Assembly (NCBI GenBank): GCA_017562135.1
Contig: QEYB01000266.1
Coordinates: 372,001 to 436,000 of the forward strand
Direction: 5' to 3'
DNA: 64,000 nt
From: Dipylidium caninum
Lineage: Eukaryota; Platyhelminthes; Cestoda; Cyclophyllidea; Dipylidiidae
Shown piece after piece: positions 24,301-39,300 of this stretch (the first letter of the stretch is position 1; each line of letters opens with the position of its first letter). A program made the position numbers and the translations under genes. The notes under the pieces are model-generated. The model was not told where the DNA came from. It worked only from the letters and a program-made list of their open reading frames with translations, and ran no database searches.

Positions 24301-27300
24301 TTTTTTTTCTTGACTTTTCGAATTTTTTAAAATGCAGAATGATGCGTGTTTACGCTTCTATTCTTTTATTCCATCTCTTTACATTCTTTTTTTTGAATTT
24401 TTTTTCGGTTTATCTCTTTATTTTGTCGTCACTTTTCATTGGCCCTAGTCTAATGAATTCGTTTTCTTCTTATTATTTTTTCCCCTCGTTTTTAGGTGCG
24501 TATTTTTGTGATTGTCTATTTAATTCAAATTTCTAACCACTTTTTCTTTAACGCGAACTTGTATTTTCTTCTGTTTTCTCTTATATGGTTAATGCGTTAT
24601 ATCATCTCCATATGTTGGCGTTAATGTGGAGTTTTTCAAGAATGTTCTGCAAACCCGAATACTTTTTAATTGTTTTGGGTTCAACCTCTTGTTGACCCTA
24701 AAATATCGGTATCGAAACCTGAATTTTTACACCTAATGGGATGATAGCACTGATGATTGTGTTACTGTTTCACCGCATGCTCCTGTTACTGATGCAAGTT
24801 TTAATTCCATCTAATTCTTGTGTCCAATGTTAAAAATTACCAGTTCAACGTGGCTGCAAAGAATAGTGCCACCCTCACCTCTTTTCTGAGCCTTCGCAAC
24901 GCTTCCAAAAAGAAGTTTTCGTCACTCACTACATGGTTGCAATAAAAAATTCTGTTTTATAAAATCTTTCTTTATTGTAGCCATTGATGTGGCCTTCACT
25001 AGAGGGCTGACCGATGTACACCTCGAAGAACTTCCAAGTAACGCTGTATTGGAATGTGAATTGTCGAAACCCGGAATGACTCTTCTCTGGTCGAAGGACG
25101 GCGTCGACATTAAGCCAGACTCTAGATGTGTTTATGAAGTTGTTGGCGAAGGGCCACAATCTAATATGGTGCACCGCTTGACAATAATTAATGTTGGACC
25201 AGGAGATCAAGGTCTCTATACTGCTCACTTAACCACCGGTGCGAGCACCACTTCTAAACTGACAATACACAGTCCGCCAAAAATTAACTACGAAGGAAGA
25301 AAATTGATAAACATTGTTTCTGGCAAAAGTGCAGTTGTTGAGGTTCCGTTTTCAGGAGCCCCGATTCCTAAGGTCAATTGGTCCTTCAATGGTGACAAAT
25401 TGCCACTTGGAAAGAATTCGGACAAACCAATGACCTTGACTCAGACCGTCTATGGGCTCACTTCTCTCCAGCTATGTCGTGTTGATTATATGGCTGAAGG
25501 CCGATACCTTGTTCAGGTTTGTAATAATGCTGAAAAGGGACTGGGTTAAAAGTTACAGGTATACTAATTTTAAGCTGTGCTTCCTTTGTAGGTGAGTAAC
25601 GAGCTGGGGAAAGATGAAATCGAACTAGATGTACGCGTGATGGACGTTCCAAGGCCAGTTGAAAACTTAAGAGCTGAAATGATAAGAGGTGAACCAAAGA
25701 GTGCGATGGTCACATGGGATTCTTCGAAAAAAGACGGTGGGATGCCAATTACCGACTACATATTGGAAAAACGGGAGGGATCAAAACGAACGTGGAATCC
25801 GGTCGGTAGTGCTTCATCGGAAACTAGTCGGAAGGTTACGGACTTAAAACCTGGACGAACATACTTCTTTCGTGTATTAGCCCATAATGCCAACGGTTGG
25901 TCGGAGCCTGCGGAAACGGATCTTCCGCTTCGTGTTGAAGCTTCCTCAAGTACGCTCTTCTCTCCTAGTAATTGTCCCTTTTAGAACCTCCATGTGCTCC
26001 TAACGCTCCCCAAGTTGAGGACGTAACTTCAACAAAGTGTACGCTTAAGGTTGAACCTCCAGCTTCGGATGGTGGTGCACCAATCAGCTTCTACCATCTT
26101 GAGAAGCGATCCAATCGGAAAGGAAATTGGGTTCGTGTATTTGGATCTGGATTACCGGTATCTGATGCGGCTAAACCCTTCACACTTTCCTTGACGGATC
26201 TTATTCCCGATAACGTATATGAATTTCGTGTTGCCGCTGAAAACAAAGATGGATTAATAAGTGACTTCTCAATTCCAAGTCCTCGAATTTCAACGAAACC
26301 TCCGTTCAGTATGTCTGGCTGTATCTCGCTTATTAGCCCCGCTCAATTTAAAAAAAATCTTATGATTTTACTAAGTGCATTTTATTTTTACACTACTCTT
26401 TATATCGGAAAAGAAGGATTACAATAGGACCACATAAGTATTGAATAAATGACTTAGTTCAGTTAATTAATTACCTCAGTGTCATGAGAATGGGGATTTT
26501 GGAAAATTATCCTTCTATCGCAGATGTTCCCAGCTCGCCTTCGAGGCCAGAACTAACAATTGCGACGGAGGACAGCGCGACAATACGTTGGAAGCCACCA
26601 TACGATGATGGTGGCGATAAAGTTAAACGTTATATCATCCAATACAAACCCACCAGAGGAACCCACTGGGTACCTTGTGAGGAAGAACCCGTTGACTGTC
26701 TAATGACTGTTACCAACCTCCAACCTGACTTGGAATATGAGTTCCGTGTGGCCGCTGTCAATTCCGCTGGAACCGGAGAATTTTCTCACCCTTCGCAACC
26801 ATATACACCGGAACAGATAGTCGGTAAATTATATTAAACCCTTACAATAGATAAATTTAAGCTCTTAGTCTAGGGTACTGTTTAACATTATATGACGAGG
26901 AAATATGTGGTTCATGCATTTCTTTCAGAATCGGCAAAACCTTCTGTCTCACGTCCCCTGAAAAATACCATCGTTGCCGTTAATACACCGCTAGAACTCG
27001 AATGTGACTTTAAACTTGGTGAACCCAGAGCCACAATTTATTGGTAAGTCTCTCCTCTTCTTATTTGACCTTGTAAACCTTATCCATCATCATTATGACT
27101 GTTTCCGATTTTTTGTTTAAGGCTTAAGGATGACAAACCAATACGAAAGTTCGTCACTAATCCTTCCACAGACCGTCATGCTACTCTGAAGTCCACACGT
27201 GTTCAATTAGAAGACGCTGGTATTTTTACCTGCAAAGCAGAAAATGCCGCTGGCTCTGCCAGTACCACTTGCCGCGTCACGGTAATTCAAAAGCCGTCAC

Positions 27301-30300
27301 TTCACTTAGAACACCCTCGTGGTTCTTCTGAAAAGGTCGTCGGTCGGATTACTGACGGAAAATTGACCGGTTGTATTCAAGGGCGACTCACTATTGAGGC
27401 TATCTGCGATGCAGTTCCTGCTTGTGAAGGATTGATTTGGTTGCATAATGGACAACCACTTGAAGAGACTCCTAGACGAATAGTTGAACGTGATCTTGGT
27501 GATGCATATCCGACGGAAAGGCTTACTAGTCCGATTAGGACTCGTGAACGTCTGACAATTAGTGTCCTGGAACAGAGTGATACTGGCGTATACCGTATTG
27601 AGGCCACGAACAAAGCCGGTCATGCAGACGCTGGATTCACCCTCGTGGTAACCGATAAGCCCCAATCACCGGCTTCAATAAATGTTGTAAAGACACGGGA
27701 CAATAATTCCTGCCTTATACAGTGGCAGCGTCCAACATCCGATGGGGGGTCCAAAATTACACAATACGTCATTGAGAGGTTGGTGGTTGCCACGGCCAAG
27801 GCGAAAGTAGATTCAATCATCGATGGCAGTTGGGCAGTAATTGGGAGAACTTCGCCGTCTGAACTTGAATTTAAGGTTCGTAATCTCGAGCCCGATAGTC
27901 TTTACGCGTTCCGCGTTTCGGCCGAAAATGAAGTTGGTCGTAGTGAACCAACCGAAATTGACACTCCTGTTGTCTTTCTCAGTCAAAGTCGTGAGTTTAA
28001 GAGCATTTATATACAGTTAGGCTTTCTTCCTCTGATTAATCATCTTATTGCTGCGTAGAAACTCCGGGCGAACCCACCAACGTAGTAGCCACAAGAGATG
28101 GTGATCGTGAGGCCACGGTACGATGGGAGCCTCCGGAATCACTTGATAAACGAGATCTTATTGGCTACGTCGTTGAAGCAAGAGAGTCTCCAGATATAAA
28201 GAGTAGTCCACCAAATCGGTGGATTCGTGTTGGTCCATCAACGGTTAGAGAGGATACGAAAATACGCATAACCGACCTTAATCCTGTTACGGATGTTCAG
28301 TTTCGCGTTCTCACCCGCACTCATGGTGGTTTGAGTGAACCGTCAGCACCGACAGAATGGCTCCCTAAACCGCGGCCTCAAGGTAATGCATTATTATCGG
28401 AAAAGGCGTTTGTTGTTTGAGAAATTCCGACTTATAAAAAGGCTTTTTCGAAATTCAGCCGTCGAAGATAAGGGTTTCCCAACTAATGTGGATCAGATCG
28501 ATGGTTCATATAGAGATGTCACTGATGGAGGAACAAGAATTCCACGGCCAAAAGACATTGTTGAACAGCTTCGCGAATTCAAGGATGGTCTAAAGACAAA
28601 GACTCCATCAACCAAAGGTAAGATTTTTCTCTGGCTTTTTTTTACGAAACCGTGTACTTGAAATATTTTCACCTACGCCCTTTATGTGTCTTCTAGAACC
28701 ACCACAAATTGAGATTACTTCGGACAAGTTATTTACCTCTCGAGAGGCCACCAATCTACGCGTTCCCCTTCATGTTAAGAGCCCTGTACAAGCGTCAGTG
28801 GAATTGGAAATGGCAAGTGGACTCCCATTACCCATGGATGTGTCACTTCGTAGTTTTGTTGAACAATACGGTGACTCGTACTACGTTATCGTGAAAAATT
28901 TGGTCCTGACTGACACTGGGCAGTACCGCATCAAAGCTACCAATGTGGCAGGAAGCTCATACGGACCTTTTGAGCTTATCGTTATAGCGCCACCGCAACC
29001 TCCTCAGGGCCCAATCGAGGTTCAAGAAATCAAACCGGCTAAAAGCACTTATGACGGAAGTACGGTAAAAGTATCGTGGAGGGTTCCTGCTCTTAGAGAA
29101 GGTGAATCTATTGAAACTGCCGTAACTGGATACGTACTTGAGAAGAAGGATGGAAAGAGGAAGGACTTTGGCTGTCCCGTCAAGATAAAAGGACCTAGTA
29201 ATTGCGCGGCCGTTATCGACGATCTTTACCCTGGTGTGGAGTATGGCTTTAGAGTATGTGCTATCAATGCCGCAGGGATGAGCGAACCTCTATATTCCGA
29301 ATCAGTCACTGTTAAAAGCCCGTTCGGTAAGTCTAGTCTTAATGTTACATCTTAACTTTCTTTTCACATTATCTTATCATTTGGTTTATCCTGCGTCAGA
29401 CACACCCGACATTTGCAAAGGACCACTTGAGTGCACTGACTTGACTTTAACATCTCTGACACTTAACTGGAAACCACCAGAGTATGATGGTGGACTTCCA
29501 GTTAGCAAATATCACATTGAACAAAATGAAGTTGGTTCACACTGCGGATGGCAACCTTTGGGCACTGTCATGGCACCTACAACTAGCTATCCCGTTAGTG
29601 GTCTTCGAGAAGGCATTGCTTATCGATTCCGAGTTCGCGCAGTTAATAGACAAGGCAATGGTGATTGGTTAAATACAGAATCATCTATCTCCCTCAATCG
29701 TCCAGTCAGACCGCCCTCTGAGCCCGAAAGACCTCTTCGGTTGGTACCGGTGGATAATACAACCGTTAATCTTTTCTGGAGGCCGCCATACGATGATGGA
29801 GGATCACCGATAGCGGTTTACGTTGTCGAAGTTAATCGTGCAACCACTGACCAATGGGAAGAATTAAGTACTACCAAAGAAACCACCTTTCAAGCCGCCA
29901 AATTGAATCCAAATGACACCTACACCTTCCGCGTGTCTGCTCGAAATGAAGCTGCCAAGACTGGTAATCCGCTTTACTCCGTTCCCTACAAACCTAATGC
30001 GCCGCCTACTGCTCCAGGAAAACCCACAGGTCCTTTTGTCTCACACCCCCTTGAAGCAGGCCAAATGGTCTTAGATTGGGGTGCCCCTCCTGTTGGCGGA
30101 TCATCGGGTTATGGAGCTCCAACCGAGTATCGTGTGGAACGGTGGGAACCTGCCAAAGATCGTTGGGTTTATGTGGCTAGGAAATCGGTATCTGAAGGCA
30201 CCACTATTCTAGTTACTGGTCTAAAGCCCGGAGAAAGCTATAAATTCCGAGTATTTGCTGAAAACATTGCTGGTACAAGTGAGCCTTTAGAAATGGATAA

Positions 30301-33300
30301 ACCTGTTCTTGCGGTGAGCCCCTATAGCCCTCCTTCAGCACCTGTGGGACCAATGCACATATCTGAAGTACAGAAAGGCGAGTCTATAGCTGATGGATCA
30401 GTTCGTTTGTCATGGCAAGAACCAACTGACAATGGAGGACTTCCTTTAACGGGTTATATCGTCCAGATGTGTTACGCTAACACTACAGCATGGCATAAGA
30501 TCGTTCATCTGCATGAACCCTCGGCTGATGAGGATACCGACGTAATTCTTCCGACAACTACACCAGTAACAGGCCTTAAGCGCTCTACTGGCTACTACTT
30601 TCGCGTTGCAGCAATTAATCGAGCCGGTACCGGGCCATTTTTAAAATCCGAACTTTTTGAAATGCCTGAGGACGAAAGTAAGTTGTCCAATTATGATTTT
30701 CAACTGAGTTATGTATTTAATGCGTCTGTAATTTTGTCTGCAGGTTGTAAGCCAAAAGCTGAATGGGTCAGAGTTGTGGGTAAGGGGGCAGACAGTGTCA
30801 CCGTCGAGTGGCTCGTCCCTCATGATTGCAGGAAGGATCACGGGCCCAACAGATCACACCATTTGGCACTTGATGGATTCCGAGTGTACGTTAAGAATGG
30901 AGAACTTCCAGATTCTGAGTGGAGGCCAGTCGCTGATCTTGATCACTACATGAATCGCCTTGTTGTTGGTGGATTGAATCCGGACAAACGCTACTACTTC
31001 GGTGTCGCAGTCCTCAATCAATTCGGCCCTGGAGATATGGTCTCAACTACTGAACCCGTTTCTCCAGAATCTGTTACCAGTAAGTTTGATTTGGGTAGTA
31101 ATATTCTTAACATTTTAAATCTACTTTTATTTTCCTAATAGCTGTTCCGGGGCAGCCGATTGGCCCACTTGTGGTCTCGGATATCACTCAAGATAGCTGT
31201 GTACTCAGTTGGAAGGCCCCTTACGATGATGGGGGCGCTCCCATTACTGGATATACTATCTTCAAACGCGAAATGTTTCGTAGGAGTAATCAGGAGGTCG
31301 GATACGTTCCCGTTGTTCCAGGCAGTCTTCAACGCGCCTTTGAGTTTAAGATTCCCTACCTGATGGAGGGAACTTCATATGAATTCCAAGTTGTCGCTGA
31401 GAACAAAAATGGATTCTCTGAGCCGCTTGTTACCGCTGCCGACGTTCATCCGCGTAAAATGACAGGTATCTTAATATGTGACTAAGTGCTTCATTTCACT
31501 CAATCATCAACGAATTGTCACCTTTTCGTAAGTGAAACCTAGTGATCACAGCTCTTATTTAGCCTCTGTATTTTAACAACCACTTTTTATCTCCAAAAAT
31601 AATTTTCGGAAGAACCAAACATTACCTTACTTATGGAAGTGAATTTATTAGTAATTGGATAGAAAAAAATCTGTTTTAAAGAAATAGCGAAAATACCTCA
31701 ATATTAATTTTTAGGTATTCATCTTTGTGCCTATCCGTTGAGAGAAAATTTCCTTCTATGCTAAAATTCCCTTTTAATCTTGTGAAGATGTGATAAACTA
31801 AAGGGTTATTAAATATACGTTTGCCTTTACTGTTTTAGAACCACCAGGAGCACCCCGGGGACCACTGTACGTTCGCGATCACGACATTGGTCAGGTAGAA
31901 TTGGCTTGGGCACCACCAACCAACACAGGTGGTCTACCGCTTAAGGGATACAAAGTAGAGATGCGGGAAGGCCGAAGCTTCACTTGGAGAACTTATCCTA
32001 ATGAGGAAAGTGTAGTCTCCAATCGCCCAGATGAAATAACTAATCCGTCGGTCGTAGTGGCTGGCATCAAACCCAACAAGGAATATTTCTTCCGCGTTTC
32101 GGCTCTTAATAGTGATGGATACGGACCTCCTCTTACTGCAGCTGATAGCTACGTGAAGAAAGTACGTCTAGAGGCACCGAAGCGTGTTACTGCCAAGGCA
32201 ATTTTATCCCCTGAGAAAGGTGCTCACAAAATGGAAGTTTCATGGACATCACCGAATGTCCCAGCATTAAGCGGCTTCACTGTTGAAATGATGGACGCAG
32301 AAAATGGTGGTTCGGAGTGGCTACCAATGGACTTCATCCCTAAAATATTAGATGACGAGGGAGGCACTCCTTATACATATAGGGTACTTCCTCCTCGACC
32401 AAAATCCGTTTGCAAATTCCGAGTCAATGCGGTCTATCCTGAGGGCAAAAGTGATTGGGCTGTCACTGACTTTGTATCGGCATCAGAATCGGCACAAGGG
32501 TCCCGTATACCTCCTCCAATCACTAAAGCAAAGTTTTTGCCCTCTGCGACAACCCCTGGCGGAAAAACACCAGCAACTCTGTGGTGGGAAATGCCGAAAG
32601 TCGGGGATGTCGACTCTATTCGTGGTTATGCCGTCGAGAGCTGGGATACAAAGCGTCGTACCTGGAAACCGATTGCTCATATACCGAAGGAAGCTCCTCG
32701 AGAATTAACCTTTGAGCTGCCTCCAGCTCGTTCGACTCCACTAGTACGCATCACCACGATGGGTGATACTACCAAATCTGCTCCATTCGAAGTACCTCTT
32801 GAACGAGCAAAGCGAATAGAAAGAACCGGAGAAATCCCAGATGACTGGAAACCTTTACCTTCAGTTACTGGCCCGATTAGACTGGAACTCAACGCTGAAG
32901 AAGAACTTTCAATGCTTCGTACTGGTGCCGCCACGCCTTTGGTTTCAGAATTCATTCTTCAAAGAAGACAGGCTGCACTTGACATGATTCGTCGGTCAAC
33001 TGCGACACCGAAATCGACTGGAATTGATAGGGCACCACTTGAAAGATTCTTTGATGAAACGCCATTGGTTGAAACTCATGAACTTCCTCCGCCTTCATCT
33101 ACTCCTCATCCTCTAGACCGTCTTAGAATAACAGATCTCAGCAAAACAGCAGCTACGGTCGAATGGCCCGAAATTGGTGATGAGAATGTTTTTACTGTTG
33201 AACGCTGGCGTCCTACCAGTGGTCGGTGGACCCGTTTGGCAATGGTGCCACCAGGTGTTACAAAATATGTTGTACCTTTCTCTGAGGTCCCGTTAACTCC

Positions 33301-36300
33301 CCTCCCAGGTTCTGAAGCATCTAGAGATATTTGGGTTCGTGTCGTTCCACGTGATGAACAAGGACGACCATCAGCTCCTGCTTTTCAATTAAAGCAACCA
33401 ATTACTCTTCCGGGTGTAGAATTTGTTCCATCCTCTGTTTGGGGAGTTGATATATCGCCAGTTGGTGGCGTTAGTACACCTGGGCGACTTATTGACGTAT
33501 CGTGGAGACCTCCAAGCTTTACCGGTGGTTTGCCTCTCACTGGTTACCGACTTACAATAACTAATACCAACACAGACGAACAAAAGTTAATATTTGCTGG
33601 GCCTAAGGAGACCACATACCGCCTTGAGGGCTTGGACTCAAAACACGACTACAGGGTTTCAATTACAGCAGTGAATCCCATCGGTGATTCAATACCGGTA
33701 ACTTCAACAGTCCCTAAACCGCCTGACTTTGAAAATCATCTGAGACGTCCGCCGCCACCAATTTCAATCGAATTTGTTCCTATCTCGGGTAGTTCTCCTG
33801 AACACAAAGCTGGTATTTTGTCGTGGAGACCGGGTTCAAGAGCTGGCGGGTTTCCAACTGATTCATATGTTGTTGAAAAGTGGGATTCTCGAAGTAAACA
33901 ATGGGTTCCCTTCAAGAAAGTTGGCAAAAATGTGACTGAAATCACGATTCCTCATCTACTAAATGATGTGATCTACACTTTTCGGGTTCGGGCCCAAAAT
34001 GAAGCCGGGCTTAGCGAGCCGGGTGTCGCGAAAGAATACTTCAGTCCTGGAAAACCACCTCAAGAACTTCTTTTCCTGTCTGCGAAAGCACCCCCAGCAC
34101 CTCCCAGAGGACCATTAGCCTACGAGCCACTAACATCCCAGCAACGTCTTGACCTCGCCACAGAAAAAGCGGTGAAGGTGATGGAATTTCAGTGGGAGGA
34201 ACCTATTGTGACGGACCGCTTTTCCACTCCTAAGTTGTACGTCCTAGAGGCAAGACGAAGAGGTCAGGATCAATGGACCATTGTAGGTCGAAAACCAGTT
34301 CCAGAAGGTAACCGGTGGAAAGTGGCCTTTGGACAGTCTCCGATCACAATAGAGCCCATCGCTGATATTGACATGAATCTCTCATCATTACCTATGAGGT
34401 CTCCAGCGGAGCCAAAAGTCTCCTGGTTATCTGGAGAACCGAAAGAATACGAGTATCGTTTGTCTTCAGAGAATGAGTACGGATTGAGCGAACCGATTTA
34501 CTTTAGGTCACCTATTACTACCTATCGGCCTCGGCGATATTCTCCAATATCACCTCTTCTTAAAGAACCTGCCACACCTGTGCCACCTGAACCTCCACGT
34601 GGACCAATTTCAGTCTCTCATATACCGCCCCGATCCCTAAGCCGGCGTGGAATTTTGAGTGCTGACACGGAAAAAGAGCACAAACCTGCACCCGACCTCA
34701 TGATATCATGGAAACCACCGTTATTTGCTCAGAATTTACATGGCTATGAGGTCGCTTATCGTGAACCTTTCCGCACTACGTGGACTCATTTGGGAGTGGT
34801 TGATGCTGCAGAGACACGTTTCAGAATTCCATCAAAGGTACTCAAAGAACTGCCAGAGACTATCCGTCTTCGAATTTCTTCCCTGGGAGATGGCGAAACA
34901 CGGGCAAAGCACCTACTTCCACAACTTGAGGATACAATCCTAATTCCGAAGATGGCTGAAGAAAGTTTGTCTCCTGAAGAGCTTGTTAAACCTCTCATTC
35001 CTGCCTATGTTAGCGCTAAGATTATAGATAAACCATTATCAGGTACACTTGGGGAAGTGTCTTCCCCAGAAGAAGTTGAGATCTCCTGGACCTTCCCTGA
35101 CCAAAAAGGGCGACCTGAATATTCTGAGGGATACATTGCCTTCGCGCGGGAGCTTGGCACCCAACATTGGCAAGAAGTTGATCGTTTTCCTGTGGCGCGT
35201 CCAAAAGACTCGGCTATTCTGCGCGGCCTCCCTCGAAATGTCAATCTGTTTATTGGCGTCGCTTCCCTCATTTCTGGTCGAATTGGACCGATTGTGAGTA
35301 CGGCTACTACTGTAATACTTCCGGATCGCAAATCCAAGGCAGCCCTTGAGCCTGCATTTGAGCAGAAGCCACTCCAAATTAAACCAACGTCGCCAGGAGG
35401 TATTGAGGTCTCATGGGTCCCACCAACTGCAATGCGTGATTTGCTTTCATTGAGTCCCGGGAAGTCACCAAAATATGAACTTCAAGTTCGTCACTTCGGA
35501 GAAAGTCAATGGCGTCCTGTTAGCCGGTCAGGGACAAGTGATTCCTTAGAAACATCTTCGACCGTAGAACAAGCTACTACATTCAGGTTACACGATTTGC
35601 ATCCAGGTGATAGGCTTGAATTGCGCCTACTTGCGTACTCTGATCTTGGGAAAAAGCCTGTTCAAGTCACTCCACTCCAAGCATACAGATATGTCTCACC
35701 CTATGGTAATTTGATTTTTTTGTTGCTCTATAATTTTCCTTTTACTTTTATTGACTATATACTTTTATATTTGCAGACATACCCTCTGCTCCAAGGGGTC
35801 CACTAATCGCTGATCGAAAACCGATTTTACCGTCTAGGCTTCCTGCACTTTCACCAATAAGAAAGCCTACAGCTGAGTTCGATGAATTACTCTACCGTCT
35901 TTCGATTCACCCCGATGCTCCCAGCACTCCACAAATGCATGAAAGTCGCGAAACACCAATCGATGCCCTAGTTCTCAAATGGTATCCTCCGGATGACACG
36001 GGCGGTCTCCCCATTACCCATTACCTTATAGAGCGACGTCCATATGGTCATTATGGATTTCGTGATTCCTGGTTACCTGTAACGACAGTTCCTTCTGATC
36101 AGACGTCAGCACGGATCTTACCTGATTCTCGAAAGTCCGAAACGGAAACATCATTTTATCGTGTCCGTGCAGTCAATGCCATAGGACCTGGTGTGCCTCT
36201 AGAGACCCTCGAGACAATATCTTTGACCACTCCTAAAAGATCTGCGATATTTGACGAAGAGCCCATTAACCGTATACCAGAAGCGCCTCTGGGCCCCTTG

Positions 36301-39300
36301 AAGGCTGAGGTCCTTCCCAACTCTATGGTCCGCCTAAGTTGGGGATCCCCTCTTTCTTTGCGCAGGTATTCTCCGAGTCAGCGAGGAAGTGGTACCATTC
36401 TAACTTATCCACAGAAATACATAATTGAGGCGACCTTGGCGGATGATTCTACCGTACCATGGCTCGAGGTAGGCAAAGTTCCGGGCTCTATCAGTGTTGC
36501 AACGGTTCGATTTCCGTCCGCCAGTCTCTTCCGCCCTAGTAGTCCTGTTGACGCGTCTGCACCACGAGCACTCCTTTATCGTGTAAGGGCTGAGAATGAG
36601 TATGGATACAGTGCTCCCCTGATAACCCGCGTAGGACCTGATCTCAAAATGCAAACACCTCTAGCGAAGCTTCCTGAGTTACCAGACGTGCCTGTCCGAG
36701 CAAGAATATTAGATACCTTGGAGGACTACGAGGAAGGCGTTCCCCCTTCACTTGAGCTTGTATGGGCTCCGTTCGTACCACCCGCCATAAAGCCAAGAGC
36801 TTTGGATTACAGCTATCAGATCGAATACCGTCCTGTCGGTGATCTCGGTTGGCGACATCTTGCCATTTTGCCTATTGGTCATGAACGCTACACATTCTAT
36901 CCCCCTGCACCATCGTTACGTGAATCAGAGCAACCTAAGTCGGAAGCCTATCAATTCCGGGTGGGAGTTCGTGGACCAACTGGGGTTGGAGAGTTCAGAG
37001 AATCAAACATTGTCTCTTGGAAATATTGTGTTCGGACCCCTCGCTCGGAGTTGGAATCTCTTTCGACAGTCCGTGCGCCACTTGACTTGCAGTGCGTCCG
37101 CGCTAGAGTAGCTACACCAATAGAGCCCTATATGACACCTACAGGAAGTGTTACGCTGAGGTGGAGAATGCCTCAAAGAAGAGGTGTACCTTCGACAGAA
37201 AGTTGTGTAGTGGAACGCTGGATTCCTGGGGCCAATATGTGGAAGGCTCTCGGTCACAAACTAGAGGATCGCGGTAACGATATCTTTGAAGCAACTGTGC
37301 ACGCCCTTCCGATTGACGAACCCCATTTTATTCGTGTCTCTACGGTCAGTCAATTAGGAACCAGCGAACCTTCGACATTTACATATCCCATTTGGATACC
37401 AGTTAAACAACTTTCTCACAAACTAAGTAAGGTTTACCTCTAAAAATTTCGTTGCCTCTGCACGAGATTACTATTACACTCTTCTTAAATTTTAGCACCC
37501 CCCGAGCCCCCAAGAAACCTGAAAATTACACCGATTTTGCGAAAACACCCGGGATTCCTGTTAGCATGGACACCTGAAATTCCCATTAGGAGACGATCGA
37601 ACGTTATTCCAGCCTTACCAGCTGGATATCTGATCGAGTATAGACAAACTGGAGGCGAATGGAGACAGTTGGTTGATCTCCCAGCGTGGCAGACTTCCTT
37701 CGAAGCAACGAATCTAGAACCTGGGAAGTCGTACGATTTCAGGATTATGTCGAAAGGACAGTTGGAATCCACCCCAACAACTACCACAACTTATCGTCCA
37801 CGCATGTCACTCCATCCTGCCATTTTACCGATTGTCAGCGAGCCTATCGTATCAGGTCCTCACATTCTTCCAAAACATTTAGGTATGTGGTGGCATTAAA
37901 ATATTTTTTCTTCAATTATTTTAGTTCCCTTTGCTTATGGAGTTATCTTCTTATTGTTTAAGTTCCTCCTCCAAGTATAAGGGGTGTTTTGGATGTGATA
38001 CCATCACATGAAGGCATGCAGCTATCCTGGGAACCTCCAACAGATCTTCCTTCGGGATATGTCATCGAGCTGAATTCTTTGGACGACCTAAGTCACTTAT
38101 GGCGTGAGGTCTCGCGGATTCCGGCAGTCGATCGCGGAGTTCCTATATCAAATTTTTTGATTCGGGACTTGGAACCTGATAGGTCTTATCGATTCAGAAT
38201 AATTCCGTACCGAAATGAAATATATGGTCGTCCCATTGGAGGTTTCGCTTCATACCGCTTGCCACCTGTTGATAAAGTCGGTTTTCACCTGAAACAACGG
38301 CCTAAAGCTATTCCACCCCCTCGGGGACCGGTAACAATAGAGGAACTTCCTAATGGCCAATTTCGGCTTGGCTGGCGTCCCCCCTCTACTGATCTTTCGT
38401 TACCATTACCGGGCCCCATCACTTATGTTGTCGAGCAACGCGTTCCAGGAAGACGTCAATGGATTGAAATTGGCCGAACACCGAAATTAAGTTATACACT
38501 GGATGTAAACACAACTTCCCAGTTTCGCGTCAAGACTTTAATCGGAGAACCATCAAGCCTTCTTCGTGGAACAGAATATCTTTTTGGAAGTGAAGATGGA
38601 CCACAGTCAGATTGGGTACGATTTGATGAACCGAAGCAATCTGATATTCGCACAAGTCTGTCAAAATCTCTCACGTCTTCAGTGAAAGAGATGCCAATAC
38701 CCAGGCGTCTTCATGCGAGTCATATTGGTCCGTCCTCTGTGTTGCTTGAATGGGAATATTCTAAGTTACCGGGTGATGTATCGAGCTATTTGTACCTCGA
38801 GCAGCGCCTTATTCCAGATACCAAGGAGGACTTTGTTCAGCCGGTATGGGAACCAATTGCTCGAATACCCATTACGAAGAAGAGAACCGCCTATGAAGTA
38901 ACTAACCTTCTCCCTGGACGATCATATCTGTTCCGTCTTGTTGCCAATTACGATCGATACGGGGCGTCGCCGGTACGCCACGAAGTCGCGCTTCCGGGAC
39001 CTATCAGAACACGTGTGAGCGATTTGCGAGGCACAAGTCTGCTCAAAGATTCCGGGTACTTTATGATTCCACGAAGCTTTTCAAGTTCATTTACCGCGAC
39101 CCCTCCAGGCGGACTTCGCTTCACCTGGCTGCCGCCGGAAAGCTTAGAAAGTCAAGCAGCTAAAATCCTTTACAGAATTGAAGCTCGATCAGCCTATGAC
39201 ACCGCAAACAAATGGCGATTGGTGGCGAAAGATATTAGAGGCACTGAGTATACTCTGTTTTCTAATGACTTAGAGAAGCTGTTCGTTTTTGATCGGCCCG